Below, piece by piece: positions 1 to 10,045 of a DNA stretch of 10,379 bases. The notes beneath the pieces are model-generated. The model was not told the origin of the DNA. It did not search any database and saw only the letters and a program-made list of their open reading frames with translations. The stretch's first letter is position 1, and each line of letters begins with the position of its first letter. Source of the stretch: Conidiobolus incongruus B7586 (Eukaryota; Entomophthoromycota; Entomophthoromycetes; Entomophthorales; Conidiobolaceae); the NCBI GenBank assembly GCA_000697335.1, contig JNEM01006277.1:1-10379 (forward strand), read 5' to 3'. The position numbers and the translations under genes are program-made.

Positions 1-669
1 AATCACAAAGCTTATAATCTAAAGAATATAATAGTTATAATAGTTTTTTCCAATTTTTTTATTATAATATCTTTTATAACTTTAGATTTATATATTTTAT
101 AATTATTATGCAAAATAATAGGTTTTTATAAATTATATTAAGAATATTAATTAAAAATAGTTTTATTTAAAAAAGAAATATAAAATTTACTATTTATTGA
201 TTTTTTTTTAAGAATTAAATAAGAATAGCATATATCATTAAAATCTATTATTATAATTAAAATTTACTTATTAATAAAATACTTATTTAAAGGATTTGTA
301 AAAAAGGTTGATTTAGCTTAATCTAGCATTTTGTTTTTTTGTTTTAATAAAAAATTATATATAAAGATTTAAGGTACATCAATTTCAATTTACTTATTAT
401 AAAAGCTTATATTTCTAGTAATATTTTAATAGGTTTTATTTAGTAGTAGCTACTCTAGCTTTTTTTAAGCTTAGTTAAATTATAAAATAAATATTTTAGA
501 TTTTTATTGATTAATTTAAATTTAAAATACAATATATATAAAATACCTCTAAAACTAATATTAAAGTATTTAGTTAATTCTTTAGTTATAATAAAAAGGT
601 ATTTTTTAATAAATTATTTCATTTTATTAATATTTGGAAGAGTGATAGTTAAAGTTAGTTTTTTAGATT

Positions 670-822
670 TTAGCAAGTTTTAACTAATTCTTTTTTAACT
701 GTAAATTTATCAACAATAAAGAATTGATTTAAATAAATTTTCATTTTCAAAATCTCTTTGTAAAATTTTAAAGATTTATAGTTAAGTTTTACTAATACTG
801 AAATAAAAAAACTTTTAACCAT
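670..822 (-). other. Short open frame of 50 codons in AT-rich DNA, possibly a relic
   Basis: ATG at 820-822 to TAA at 670-672. The peptide is rich in Lys, Phe, Leu and Ile, as expected from AT-rich codons, and I recognise no family. Fifty codons without a stop is long for DNA this AT-rich, so it may be a worn piece of a mobile element or gene. Chance is also a fair explanation. No intron signals or continuing frames join it convincingly to its surroundings. Confidence 0.1.
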
Positions 823-1194
823 TACTATTTAGTTTAAGCTTAATTACACAATAAATATTTAATGGTAGATTTTTAATGAAAAAACATTATATATCTATAT
901 ATAGTTTGAAATTATTTATTTTCTAATTTATTATATATGTATTTTTGAAACTAATAATATGTTTAAAAGATTGGAAGTTTAAAAATTTCCCATTTCATTA
1001 ATTGAGGTAATAATATAAAGTATATGAATTTGATTTTAATCAAAATTATATATCATTGCTGAATTGAATGATATGCAAAAATAAAATTGTTTCTCTCAAA
1101 TAATAATTATTATGATACAATATAATTTCAAAATATTAAGAAATTACGCACAAAATTAGATCATGAAATAATATAATTGGAGAAATACTATTAA

Positions 1195-1200
1195 TTTATT
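1195..1200 (-). terminator. Possible AATAAA polyadenylation signal after the 464-aa ALDH gene
   Basis: AATAAA on the minus strand, 17 nt past the TAA stop. The motif is canonical but arises easily by chance in DNA this AT-rich, and the implied 3' UTR would be very short. Confidence 0.25.
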
Positions 1201-1216
1201 CTTCACTTGATACCAT

Positions 1217-2860
1217 TTAAAGTTTACGCTTCAAATGAAAGCTCTTTGGTCTAGTAATTGCTTCGAATCCAACCTCGCTTAATGTGCATCCGAGTCCCGA
1301 GTTCTTGACACCTACCCAAGCGAGATTGGCGTCGGGATAATCGCAGCGATTCATGAAGACTGTACCAGTTTCCAATCCTTGGGCAATTTCAAGCATTTTG
1401 GTCTCGTCTTTGGTCCACACGGAACATGTGAGGCCGAATTCGCTGTCATTCATTAAGTGGATGGCTTCGTTGTCGTCCTTGACCTAATATAATGATTAAA
1501 ATATGATATTAAGAAGTTTAAGGTGTTGAATTACCTTCATAATACCGACAACCGGAGCGAAAGACTCATCCTTCATAATGGACATCTTATGGTTGACATT
1601 AACTAAGACGTGGGGTGATACATAATTAGAACCAGGCTAAATTCGTATTAGTAAATTATGATATAATGATCCTTATCATATGATTGATTTACCTTGTCGA
1701 GAGGAAATTTAGAATGATCGATTAAATCGATAGCACCCATAGCAACTAAACATTGATTAGTATAGGGTAGACAAATATGGAGTTATCAACTTACGAGCTT
1801 CGTTCACCTGACCTCTTACAAAGTCGGCGGATTGTTTTGAAACCACCGGTCCTAAAGTCGTCTCGGGATCCAAAGGATCTCCCAAAACGTAATTTTGAGC
1901 AATTTGCTGGAATTTCGCAATGAACTCGTCATACACTTTCTCGTGGACGTAGATTCTTTCAATGGAGCAACAGCTTTGACCGTTGTTAAAAATAGCACCA
2001 TCCACGAGTTCTTCGGCAGCGAATTGAATGTCGATATCGGGACGTACGTAAGCTGCGTCTTTACCACCGAGTTCGAGGCCACAGTCTAAAGGAATTCTTA
2101 GATTGATATATTAAATAGATGTAAGAAGCTTACTGATGAGTCTGTCTCCACACAATTTCTTAACCCTCTTGCCATTCTTAACAGATCCAGTAAAATTCAC
2201 GAACTTGATCAATTCGTTAGATATACACTGTTCAATACCAGTTTCATCCAAGTGTACGAATTGAAATACATCATTCAACAATTCTGTCCTCTTAAAAGCC
2301 CTCTCATAAAATTTACCAACGTTAGGGGTTTGTGGTGAAGTCTTCAAAATAACAGAATTGCCAGCTAAGATATTGGGAATAATACCGTTAATTGATGTCA
2401 AGTATGGAAAGTTCCAAGGTGTGATTAAAAGAACGGGACCGATTGGTACTCGTTGGATAAACATATGAAACTCTTGGCCCTTGCCACCTGTGGTCGTAAA
2501 AGGTTTCAATTTTTCTCGAGCTATCTCCACTAATTTTTCAATTCTCTTAATAGTGGTATCGACTTCGCCTCCGCAATAACGAATAGGTCTACACGAAATT
2601 AGCAATCATCAAATAATTTAAGCATATAATTACCTTCCCATAGTCACAGCAATATCCTTGGCAATTTCGTCCTTTTGGGCTTTAAAGTGTTCGATAAATT
2701 GTTGAACTACTTTAATACGTTGGTCAAGAGTCACATTCCTCCACTGTAAATAAGCTTCGTTAGATTTTTGGACAATTCGATTCAATTCTTCAGTAGTTGC
2801 GAATTGTTCAGTCTGTAGTGGTTTACTAGTGCTTGGACTAATTGTGGTAAAAGATCCCAT
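1217..2860 (-). CDS. Aldehyde dehydrogenase, soluble type, six exons, 464 aa
   Basis: Predicted NAD(P)+-dependent aldehyde dehydrogenase, oxidising an aldehyde to its acid. Exons in transcript order are 2634-2860, 2134-2588, 1795-2085, 1693-1745, 1535-1636 and 1217-1483. They sum to 1395 nt, and every junction keeps frame. The start is the first ATG after an in-frame TAA 12 nt upstream; the stop is TAA. The ALDH key residues are all present: PWNFP with Asn135, NAD-binding Lys158, FTGS at 208-211, general base Glu232 in LELGGKD, and nucleophile Cys266 in FNNGQSCC. Glu and Cys are 34 residues apart, as in ALDH2. Glu366 and Phe368 lie in DESFAPV, where the family usually has Gly rather than Ala369. 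The motifs MGRPIRY, FNNGQSCCSIERIYV, FMNRCDYPD and SGLGCTLS recall the ALDH branch named after cyanobacterial EDX86601 (recall, not a search). No signal peptide or membrane segment is visible, so it is probably cytosolic. Its substrate is unknown. Exons 3-6 look more G+C-rich than exon 2. Confidence 0.95.
1484..1534 (-). other. Intron 5 of the 464-aa ALDH gene (51 bp)
   Basis: Donor GTAATT, acceptor TATTAG. It is phase 0, between GIMK and VKDDNEA. Only a poor branch-site match (TTTAATC) is seen. The in-frame join into HLMNDSEFGL supports the call. Confidence 0.88.
1637..1692 (-). other. Intron 4 of the 464-aa ALDH gene (56 bp)
   Basis: Donor GTAAAT, acceptor ATTTAG, with branch site TACTAAT about 10 nt before the acceptor. 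It is phase 0 and falls between PLDK and PGSNYV, a position where the ALDH family reads straight through. Confidence 0.92.
1746..1794 (-). other. Intron 3 of the 464-aa ALDH gene (49 bp)
   Basis: Donor GTAAGT (perfect consensus), acceptor GTTTAG, with the canonical branch site TACTAAT about 9 nt before the acceptor. It splits the Leu325 codon (C|TT) and restores NEALAMGA. Confidence 0.92.
2086..2133 (-). other. Intron 2 of the 464-aa ALDH gene (48 bp)
   Basis: Donor GTAAGC, acceptor TTTAG, with CTAAG as a likely branch site. It splits the Asn228 codon (A|AC). Splicing yields LINCGLELGGKD, which carries the general base Glu232, so the junction is well supported. Confidence 0.93.
2589..2633 (-). 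other. Intron 1 of the 464-aa ALDH gene (45 bp)
   Basis: Donor GTAATT, acceptor GTGTAG, with a TGCTAAT branch-like site about 12 nt before the acceptor. It splits the Arg76 codon (AG|A). Removing it joins MG to RPIRY, a conserved ALDH stretch, which confirms the junction. Confidence 0.93.
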
Positions 2861-5800
2861 TTTTCTAAATTATCCTATGTTTTATTTAGATATTTTTTTC
2901 GTAATAAGAATTTTGGTTAATTAATAACAAATGAATTGATATTTATTTATAATTCGAAAGTTATTTGAAAAATCAAATGATATTGTGGGACTGTGTAATT
3001 ATCAAAACTTGTGACTTAATTCAGATTTGATAGTGGATAAATTGAATTGGATAGAATTGTTCTAAATATTTAATAAAATCAATTTGAAACTATTTCAAAA
3101 GTTATGGTATAAAATTCGTGCATTATATATTTGAATATTATAAAATATTCGTTATTTAATATACATATTTCATTTTAAATTTTTTTAAATTAATTTTTAA
3201 TCCAACGGCATTTGAATTAATATCAAAAATTTTGAATAAAAATTATATAACCAATTTCATTATTAAATATTTTTGAATCACAAATTCGGTAGATTTTGAC
3301 AATTAATAAATTTTTATTGAATTATTTGAAAATAATAGAAAAATTGCAGACCTAAAACAATTTGGAACTCAATTCAATTTCCAGGATATTTTCATGTGAT
3401 AAAGTTCATGTGGTAAAATCTAATAGAGATCATTATAGTTGAAATAGATTGTAGATTATCAGGAATGATGGATAACAAGATCAAATCTGTGACTTTCCCT
3501 ACCAGTTTGATTCCATCTTTGTAATGACTTTACTTTGAGATCATATATGTATATTGGGTCAAAAATGATTCATATAGTATTTAAATAATTTATATAGTAC
3601 AAAATAGGTTAAATTATTAATTGAAGTATTAGATTCTAATCCAAAGATTGAAATTTTGATTGAAAAAAGTATAAAAATATTTTAATATAGTTTCTCTAAT
3701 ATATATATATATCATAACCATACACTTGTCAGAATTTGAACTAATATAAAGCAACTAAATGGTGTTATATTTTAATGATGAACAGTTCCTTCTTTTTATT
3801 TCAATATTTCCATTAGAAATCTTTTGGAAGTTAACAAATCTACCAAAAAATTAAAAATATTGTTTCCAAATATTGTCATATTATCTTGGATAAAAATTAT
3901 ATATTTAACAAATCATTCAGAGCTTTAATTTATTTTGTAAATCAGGTAAGAATTCGTACAAATTAGATTTCAATTACCTTTATAGTTTCCTTAGACTTGT
4001 TTGATTAGAAATTTTTTCATTAACTCAATTTGAATGAATTATATAGTTGCAAATAGTTCATAATATTATTCCTATTATGTTACAATATCACACCTTCATT
4101 ATTACTATCTAGTAAAATATATAATTAAAATGATTTAGGTCAATTAAATTAGATCCATTGATTGATTTTTATGCAATTATATTTAATTTATATTAGTTTT
4201 TTAATTACAAACTAAAAAAATATAAAAATATTGAATTTTGTATTATTATTAGTTTATTATAATAATTGAATTACTACTAACCCAGATCCGTCTTAAAACA
4301 CTGATATTTAAAATGATTAAAAGTATTTAAATAAAAATATTATAATCAAGCTATTAAATATTAAAACTTTAAAATATATTTGATATATGGGAATCTATAC
4401 AGTATTGTTTTCATTTCCATTTATATTAGAATATGCATTAATTTAAACATATACATAAATAATTTTGAAGATAAGTAAAATGATTTAGAATGATATAATT
4501 AAAATATAAACTTAAGCTCAAATAATTGAATTGAATAATGTTTTTAAATTCTATCCAAATTAAGATAGATAAATAAATTGAAAAAATAACCATGTGAAAT
4601 AGTAATATGAACAAAGTTTAGCTCATTAGTTGGAATAGACTTAAATTGATATAATGTGCGTATTGTGAAATCTACCAAAAGATAATGATCCTAACAAATA
4701 CTGTAGAAAATCAAGGGAGAATAACATAATATATATTTTTATTTTATATTCATATTAATTATATGATTAAATTATTAGTATTAATGTCAAATTTGAAAAG
4801 AAATAATATAGTATTAATTTTATAATGATAATATTCAAATGAAGTAAAATAGTAACTGATGAGGTATTATTTAATGTCCACAATTATATGGATTTCACGA
4901 TTAAAGAAATAAATTACTATGGCTCATGTGAGTGAGTTATGCTTGAAGTATTAGATATTCAACAATAAACTCTGAACAAACTATCAATGTATAAAGATAA
5001 TTTTGAGTATATTAAACATGATTGTAATAGCAATATCATCAAATTATGTATCTGACGAGTTCCAATAATACAGAATTACTCATTGGAGATAATGAAATGT
5101 TCCAACTTTTAAATACAAACAAATGGTACTAGTTACTCATATTGGTGGCCATCCTTGCGGCTGAGTTCAATATAGTTATATAACTGTAATTATAGCTGCT
5201 TATTAAGTGTATAAAGTAAAAAAGTGATTTCTGCAAAAATTAGTAAACCAATATTAAGAAACTTATTGAGTGAAAACAAGTTATAAATTACGATTTCAAA
5301 AAAGTAATATTCCATGAAAAATAAGGCTGCAAAAATTTAGGTCTTGATATTGCTAATTAAATTATTGGTGCGTCTGATAATTGCTTTGATCATAAACCAA
5401 ATATCAAGCTTGAAAATAAATATAAATCCATTTCTGGCAATACTAGAACAAAATACATTACCTTGGGTCGGGGTGTTATTGAGAATAGAAAGATGTGAGA
5501 CTCTATCAGGGATTAAGATACTAATCTTTGATTTTGAAAAATTGCGGGAAAATTTGGGAATCTAGTAGTGGCCCTAAACTTCAAATAAATTGTTTGTACT
5601 AGTTATAGACAAGCATGGAAAGATACTTGCGGTTGGAGATTCTGGTGGTTCCTGTTTCTACAAGAGAAAAAAAATAATTAGCTAACTTTGGTAGGAGTCA
5701 CCCGCTTTGATAGAAAAAATATGATAAAAAATATATTTGGAGTTTAAGTAAGGATAGTCTCTTATATTGAGTGGATTAAAATGAATCTTTAATTTTTATT

Positions 5801-6594
5801 ATTATATTTTAAATTTTCTTTTAAAAATCAATTACTATTTTTTTTTTCAATTATATTTCTTATAAAATAAAATTACGAATATATATAATAATTGTAAAAA
5901 AATGATATTAATATATTTCTCTTCAATAAAATTTGGAATTTTTTTAAAATAATATATCATATTTAATCACTAAATGTATTTAAAGAACTTTAAAAATTCT
6001 CTGCCTCATATATTGATATTCCAAATTAAAATTGTTAAATTTCAAAAAAGCAAAAATTAAATTCTTGTTCTTCTAGAATTAATAAACCAGAGTATATTTC
6101 TCAGAGTAATGCATGTTAAGTATTATATAGAAAATAAGTTTAAACATTAATATTTTTAATATTATAATAACTATTTAACCAAGTCCTTATTGAATATTGA
6201 TCCTTATTAAGATTATTAGTGTAAGACATTAACCAAGAGAAACATTTCAATATCAGTGTATAATATATTTAGCTAGTAATAATTATTAATACATAATATC
6301 AAATCCAGTTGTTTGATCTTTTTAACATAAAATATATATTTTATATTTGGGTAATTTTAAATTGGTATTTTTGATGATGAATATGAGATTAATTTCCAAA
6401 TATCTTAACAAGTAGGTTGAATAATTTCAAAATGTCAAGGGAAAATATTTTCAATTCAAAAAATATAAGCTAAATTCGTAATATTCATATTCAGTATATC
6501 ATCATTCAGGTAGATACCAATATTGAAAAATTTACATCAGACCACAAAAAGATAAAATAATAAGGTTTACTAAACTCCAAACTCAATTTCATTT
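2861..6594. other. 3.7 kb intergenic stretch between the two ALDH genes
   Basis: This holds the upstream region of the 464-aa ALDH gene (near 2861) and the downstream region of the class 3 gene (near 6594). It is AT-rich with dense stops in all frames, apart from the less AT-rich patch at about 5040-5710, treated separately. A short (AT)n run lies near 3699-3712, and a 7 bp inverted repeat GAATATT/AATATTC at 3133-3150. A small G+C bump at about 3461-3522 encodes only an 18-codon frame. No tRNA or complete gene was found. Confidence 0.6.
5344..5685 (+). pseudogene. Possible eroded coding fragment, family unknown
   Basis: This patch has clearly more G+C than its flanks and three protein-like open stretches. 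Frame A is 5344-5565 (73 codons, containing NPFLAILEQNTLPWVGVLL). Frame B is 5361-5498 (45 codons, containing NTRTKYITLGRGVIENRK). The third, 5578-5685, is 35 codons in the same frame as A and contains KHGKILAVGDSGGSCFYK. A and the third stretch are separated by two stops. GDSGGS matches the serine-nucleophile motif of chymotrypsin-fold (S1) proteases, but the rest of such a domain (a TAAHC-type His site, an Asp site) is not evident. KILAVGDSGG could equally resemble a WD40 strand. About 190 bp upstream, near 5143, a frame reads THIGGHPCG. This may be a decayed host gene or mobile-element piece. I do not assign a function. Confidence 0.2.
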
Positions 6595-8264
6595 TTAAGT
6601 ATGATTTGATTTTTTAGGTGAACAGAAAATCATACTAATGATTACATACAACCATTTCAATAGCATCACAGTATTGTAATACCAACGGATTAAAAAGGAT
6701 GAATTGATAGTGGAAGGTCTGAGTACTCGAGGAAAGGAAGCTGCATTGACCAGAGACCAGTCAACAGGAGGCAGTCTTATTCTATCTGCATCCGTCATCG
6801 ACCAATCTTTTTCGAGGATCCCCTTGTGGTGAGAGAAAAGGTCAAAGGAAGCCTTTCCGCGGTATTTACCTATTCCACTCGCACCAACACCTCCAAAAGG
6901 GAGATTGGGGTGGCCGACGTGCACAATTGCATCGTTAATTACTTGACCACCTGAACTGATTTCTTCATTAAATTTCCCAATTAGTTCGGAGTTATTAGTG
7001 AATAAATAGCTGGCTAAGGGCTTATCATGAGCCTTGATATAGTTGAAACATTCCTCATAGCTGTCCATGGCAATGATTGGCAAGATTGGGCCAAAGATTT
7101 CATCTTTCATCACCTTTGAATTTTCGGGATCTGGGTTGATAATAATAGTTGGTTCAATCTTGCGTTCTGTCAAGTTATAGCGGCCACCAAGAACAATCTC
7201 TCCATCAGCCTTGCTGTTTTTATCAGGCAATAGGTTAATCAATCTCTTGACGTGGCGATCGTTAACAATTTTTTGTAAATAGGGCGAGTTGAGGGGATCA
7301 GGACCGAATGCCTCACAGATACTTTCCTTTAATGCATTGACTATTGGCTCTACATGGTGAGGAAGACATAAGATATAATCAATTGCAACGCAAACTTGAC
7401 CACCATTATAGAATTTGGCGAAGATGAGACGAGTAGCCAAAGCTTTGGCATTAACTTTATCTATATCCACCACTGCCGGACTCTTACCTCCAAGTTCCAA
7501 AGTAACTGGGGTTAAATGCTCAGCAGCAGCTCTCATCACAACTCTTCCAACACTTCCATTTCCAGTGTAGAAGATATGGTCCCATTTCTGCTTGAGAAGC
7601 TCAGTCGCAACTTCTTGTCCTCCATTATAAACTCGGAAGCAGTTCTCATCCAAATATCTATTGAACAGATCTTCAAGCAGGGCGCTAAGATTAGGGGTTA
7701 ATTCAGAAGGTTTTAAGACAACACAGTTTCCAGCTGAAATTGCACCCATAACAGGTTCTAAAGTTAACATTATTGGAAAATTCCATGGAGCGATCACTAA
7801 AACAGTGCCCAAAGGCTCGTGTTGAATTTTTGCTTTATTACCAAGGTATGACCAAGGAGATCCGACTTTCGTAGGTTGCATCCAGCTTTTTAAATTTTCC
7901 ATAGCATTTTCAATCTGATCAATAAACTGGCAGATTTCTTGCAGTGTAGCACCTACATCTTTGAAATCCAAGAATGTGGCATGACATATCTGTTTCTGGT
8001 TTTCAATCACCATTTGTCTCATACTCATTAGATTTTTCATTCTCCATTCATAAGTTCTAGTCTTACCAGATAGGTACGATTCGTGAAATTTTTGTCTATC
8101 CTAAATACATTTATTATTCAATATTTGTTATATTAAAAAACATAGATTATAGCTACCTTAGCAATATTCGGAATATGAGAATCTTCAAAAGTAGGAAGTT
8201 TGGATATTTCATCATCTGTTGGTTTCTCAATAACTTTATATATTCCATTAGCGTATTTTGACAT
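6595..8264 (-). CDS. Class 3 (fatty) aldehyde dehydrogenase with C-terminal membrane anchor, 537 aa
   Basis: Predicted fatty-aldehyde dehydrogenase of the ALDH3/Hfd1 type, oxidising medium to long-chain aldehydes with NAD(P)+. Exons are 8157-8264 and 6595-8100. The start is the first ATG after an in-frame TAA 30 nt upstream. The N-terminal 36 residues (exon 1) precede the class 3 signature SGKTRTYEWR. Catalytic parts are intact: APWNFP with Asn143, Lys166 in VVLKPSE, Glu238 in LELGGKSP, nucleophile Cys273 in NGGQVCVAIDY, and Glu370 in DEIFGP. PFGGVGASGIGKYRG lies near 437-451. Glu238 to Cys273 spans 35 residues, one more than in human ALDH3A1. The C terminus (about 504-529) is strongly hydrophobic with aromatics, followed by a short basic tail with KK. 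This fits anchoring to ER, outer mitochondrial or lipid-droplet membrane, as known for ALDH3A2 and yeast Hfd1. Yeast Hfd1 (532 aa) acts in sphingolipid breakdown and 4-hydroxybenzaldehyde oxidation for coenzyme Q. The same roles here are inference. Confidence 0.96.
8101..8156 (-). other. Single intron of the class 3 ALDH gene (56 bp)
   Basis: Donor GTAGCT (weaker than the neighbouring gene's donors), acceptor ATTTAG. It is phase 0, between residue Lys36 (PNIAK) and DRQKFHESYLSGKTR. It contains in-frame stops, so it must be removed for the N-terminal exon to be used. No good CTAAT branch site is visible. Confidence 0.85.
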
Positions 8265-8565
8265 ATTGTATATTATAAAATAATGTAAAGCTTAATCCTT
8301 ATGAGAAATTATTTAAATGCTATTAATAATATAAAAAATTCAAATATCCAAGGATTATTAACTTTTTTATAATTCAAGATTAATCAAAATATTCTTTCAG
8401 TCATCGAAAATTAGTGTAATTAGTTGATTAAGGAGACTACAAACTTAATGACGTAAATAACAAACAAAGAAATAAAAATGAAAAAAATTAAAGATATATA
8501 AAAGGATAATTCCATATTTAGTAATTGTTATCAAAATCTATTATTTCCAAATTTATTTTCAAATA

Positions 8566-8570
8566 CCCCT
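8566..8570. promoter_or_regulatory. CCCCT (STRE-like) motif upstream of the class 3 ALDH gene
   Basis: CCCCT, the core of the fungal stress-response element known from yeast Msn2/4 targets, about 300 bp before the ATG. It stands out in a stretch with very few G or C bases. A five-base match is weak, and no regulator is known here. Confidence 0.12.
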
Positions 8571-9816
8571 GAACACTGAAATTTAAAAAATAGATATAGT
8601 GAAAAAAAATGAAAGGATATTGTAAAAATATATTTTTAGTTGAAAAATATTCTAATTTGAAATATAGTCTAATTTGGATATTTTCTGAATAGATATATTA
8701 TTAGAAATGATTTGATTCTTGAATAATTTTTATATTTTATTTCTCAAGATATTACTTCGGATTTTAAGTATTGACAATTTCTAATTTTTCGAGCATATTG
8801 ATGGTTTTAAATATTAGATTTTATTCAAAACAAATAATTTATAGTATTAATCACAATATATTAATTAATGATAATGTCTTTATCAATAAATTATTAAAAA
8901 CTCAAAGTCGAATTTAATTATGCTTAAACCATATAGCAATCAACACAATTGTTTTATTTTAGAATTATTATTTTCAACCACAAAATCCTTCAATATCAAT
9001 AAATTTTTATAAAATGCTTATAATATCCTATCTAAAAAATCATTCACCACTTGGTTTGACATTTTAAAGTTAGAAGGGAAATCTTTCAAACTTTTCTATA
9101 ATATTGAAAAGTATTTTTAATTTTATATTTTTAATTATTTGAAACATATAAGTTAATATAATTTTTTTGTAAATTAAATAATTATCAAAATTTATTTATT
9201 TATTAATTATATTATATATATCAAAGTTCAAATTAAATTAAATTTAATTAAAGTTTAAATAAGTAAAATAATTAAAGCTAAGTGAAGCTTAATATAAAAT
9301 AACTAAATAATTATGATTTTTATATTATATTAAAATTATTAATATACTATAAAATTTTTGTTATAATATTTTATTCAAAAAAATAAAACATAAAATTAGA
9401 CAAATAAAGGCCCCTCTGCTTACTTTTTTAATCAATATTTTACTTATAGAATTACTATTAATTATTCTAATCATTTATAACTATACAATATTATTATATT
9501 TAATTATTGAATTTAATTGAATCGTATCAAAATATTTCATAATATTGAAATATAATATTTTACAATTGATATTTTGAGTCAAGTTCAAAAACTCGTATAT
9601 TACATAATAATTAAAGTGTATATAAAGTAAATAAGATAAAAGTTTTTTTTATATAAAATTATATTTAAATAAAAATTATATATAGTATATTCATTTAATA
9701 AAAACTTTTATAATTAGTTTTATTTAGTTAAATAAAAAATATAATCTAAAATAATTTTAATTAATTGAGATATTTATTAAATATTCAATATTAAACTTAT
9801 ATCAATATATTATTTA

Positions 9817-9850
9817 GATATTTTAAATGATATTTTAAATGATAATTTAA
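9817..9850. repeat. 12 bp tandem repeat, about 2.8 copies
   Basis: The unit GATATTTTAAAT occurs twice exactly (9817-9828, 9829-9840), followed by a diverged partial copy, GATAATTTAA (9841-9850). It looks like a minor slippage-type minisatellite with no sign of function. Confidence 0.7.
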
Positions 9851-10045
9851 GTTAATAATTTAGATAATATACAAAATTAATATTTTATCAAAATCAAATT
9901 ATATTTTGATTATTTAAAGTAATATATTTTAATTATATATATCTATTTCTTAAATTAAAATTTTATTCTAATTAATAATAATTTTATTGGATTTATATTT
10001 AAAAATATTATAATTACCAACTATTGAAATATACACTAGCCTGCA

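Larger units (their letters stand above)
1..1216. other. AT-rich non-coding DNA, 3' of the 464-aa ALDH gene
   Basis: Very low G+C, with homopolymer T and A runs throughout. Small features are a 9 bp direct repeat (28-36 and 37-45, ATAATAGTT) and the perfect 10 bp palindrome AGTAGCTACT at 445-454. Apart from the weak frame at 670-822, I see no gene, tRNA or recognisable mobile element. Confidence 0.6.

Noticed and set aside
1852-2082. Minus-strand open frame of 76 codons overlapping exon 3
   Set aside because: It is a different reading frame of the same strand as the ALDH exon and has no recognisable motifs. The ALDH frame is clearly the real one.
1895-2089. Plus-strand open frame of 64 codons
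   Set aside because: It lies opposite exon 3 of the 464-aa ALDH gene, which encodes the catalytic Cys and Glu motifs. It is an antisense shadow with no family likeness.
3133-3150. Inverted repeat GAATATT/AATATTC as a hairpin terminator or site
   Set aside because: Short AT-only inverted repeats are expected often by chance at this composition, and the position next to no gene end gives no support.
3465-3522. Small plus-strand frame of 18 codons in a local G+C bump
   Set aside because: It is too short, with no family match and no splice-linked extension. At most it is a trace of an older sequence.
7516-7701. Plus-strand open frame of 61 codons
   Set aside because: It is antisense to the middle of the class 3 ALDH coding exon. 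Its serine-rich peptide is a by-product of the coding strand.
6595-8040. Class 3 ALDH starting at the ATG at 8040 (481 aa)
   Set aside because: Reading upstream in frame gives the conserved class 3 stretch SGKTRTYEWR, and a consensus intron joins it to an upstream ATG-initiated exon. The longer 537-residue model is better supported.
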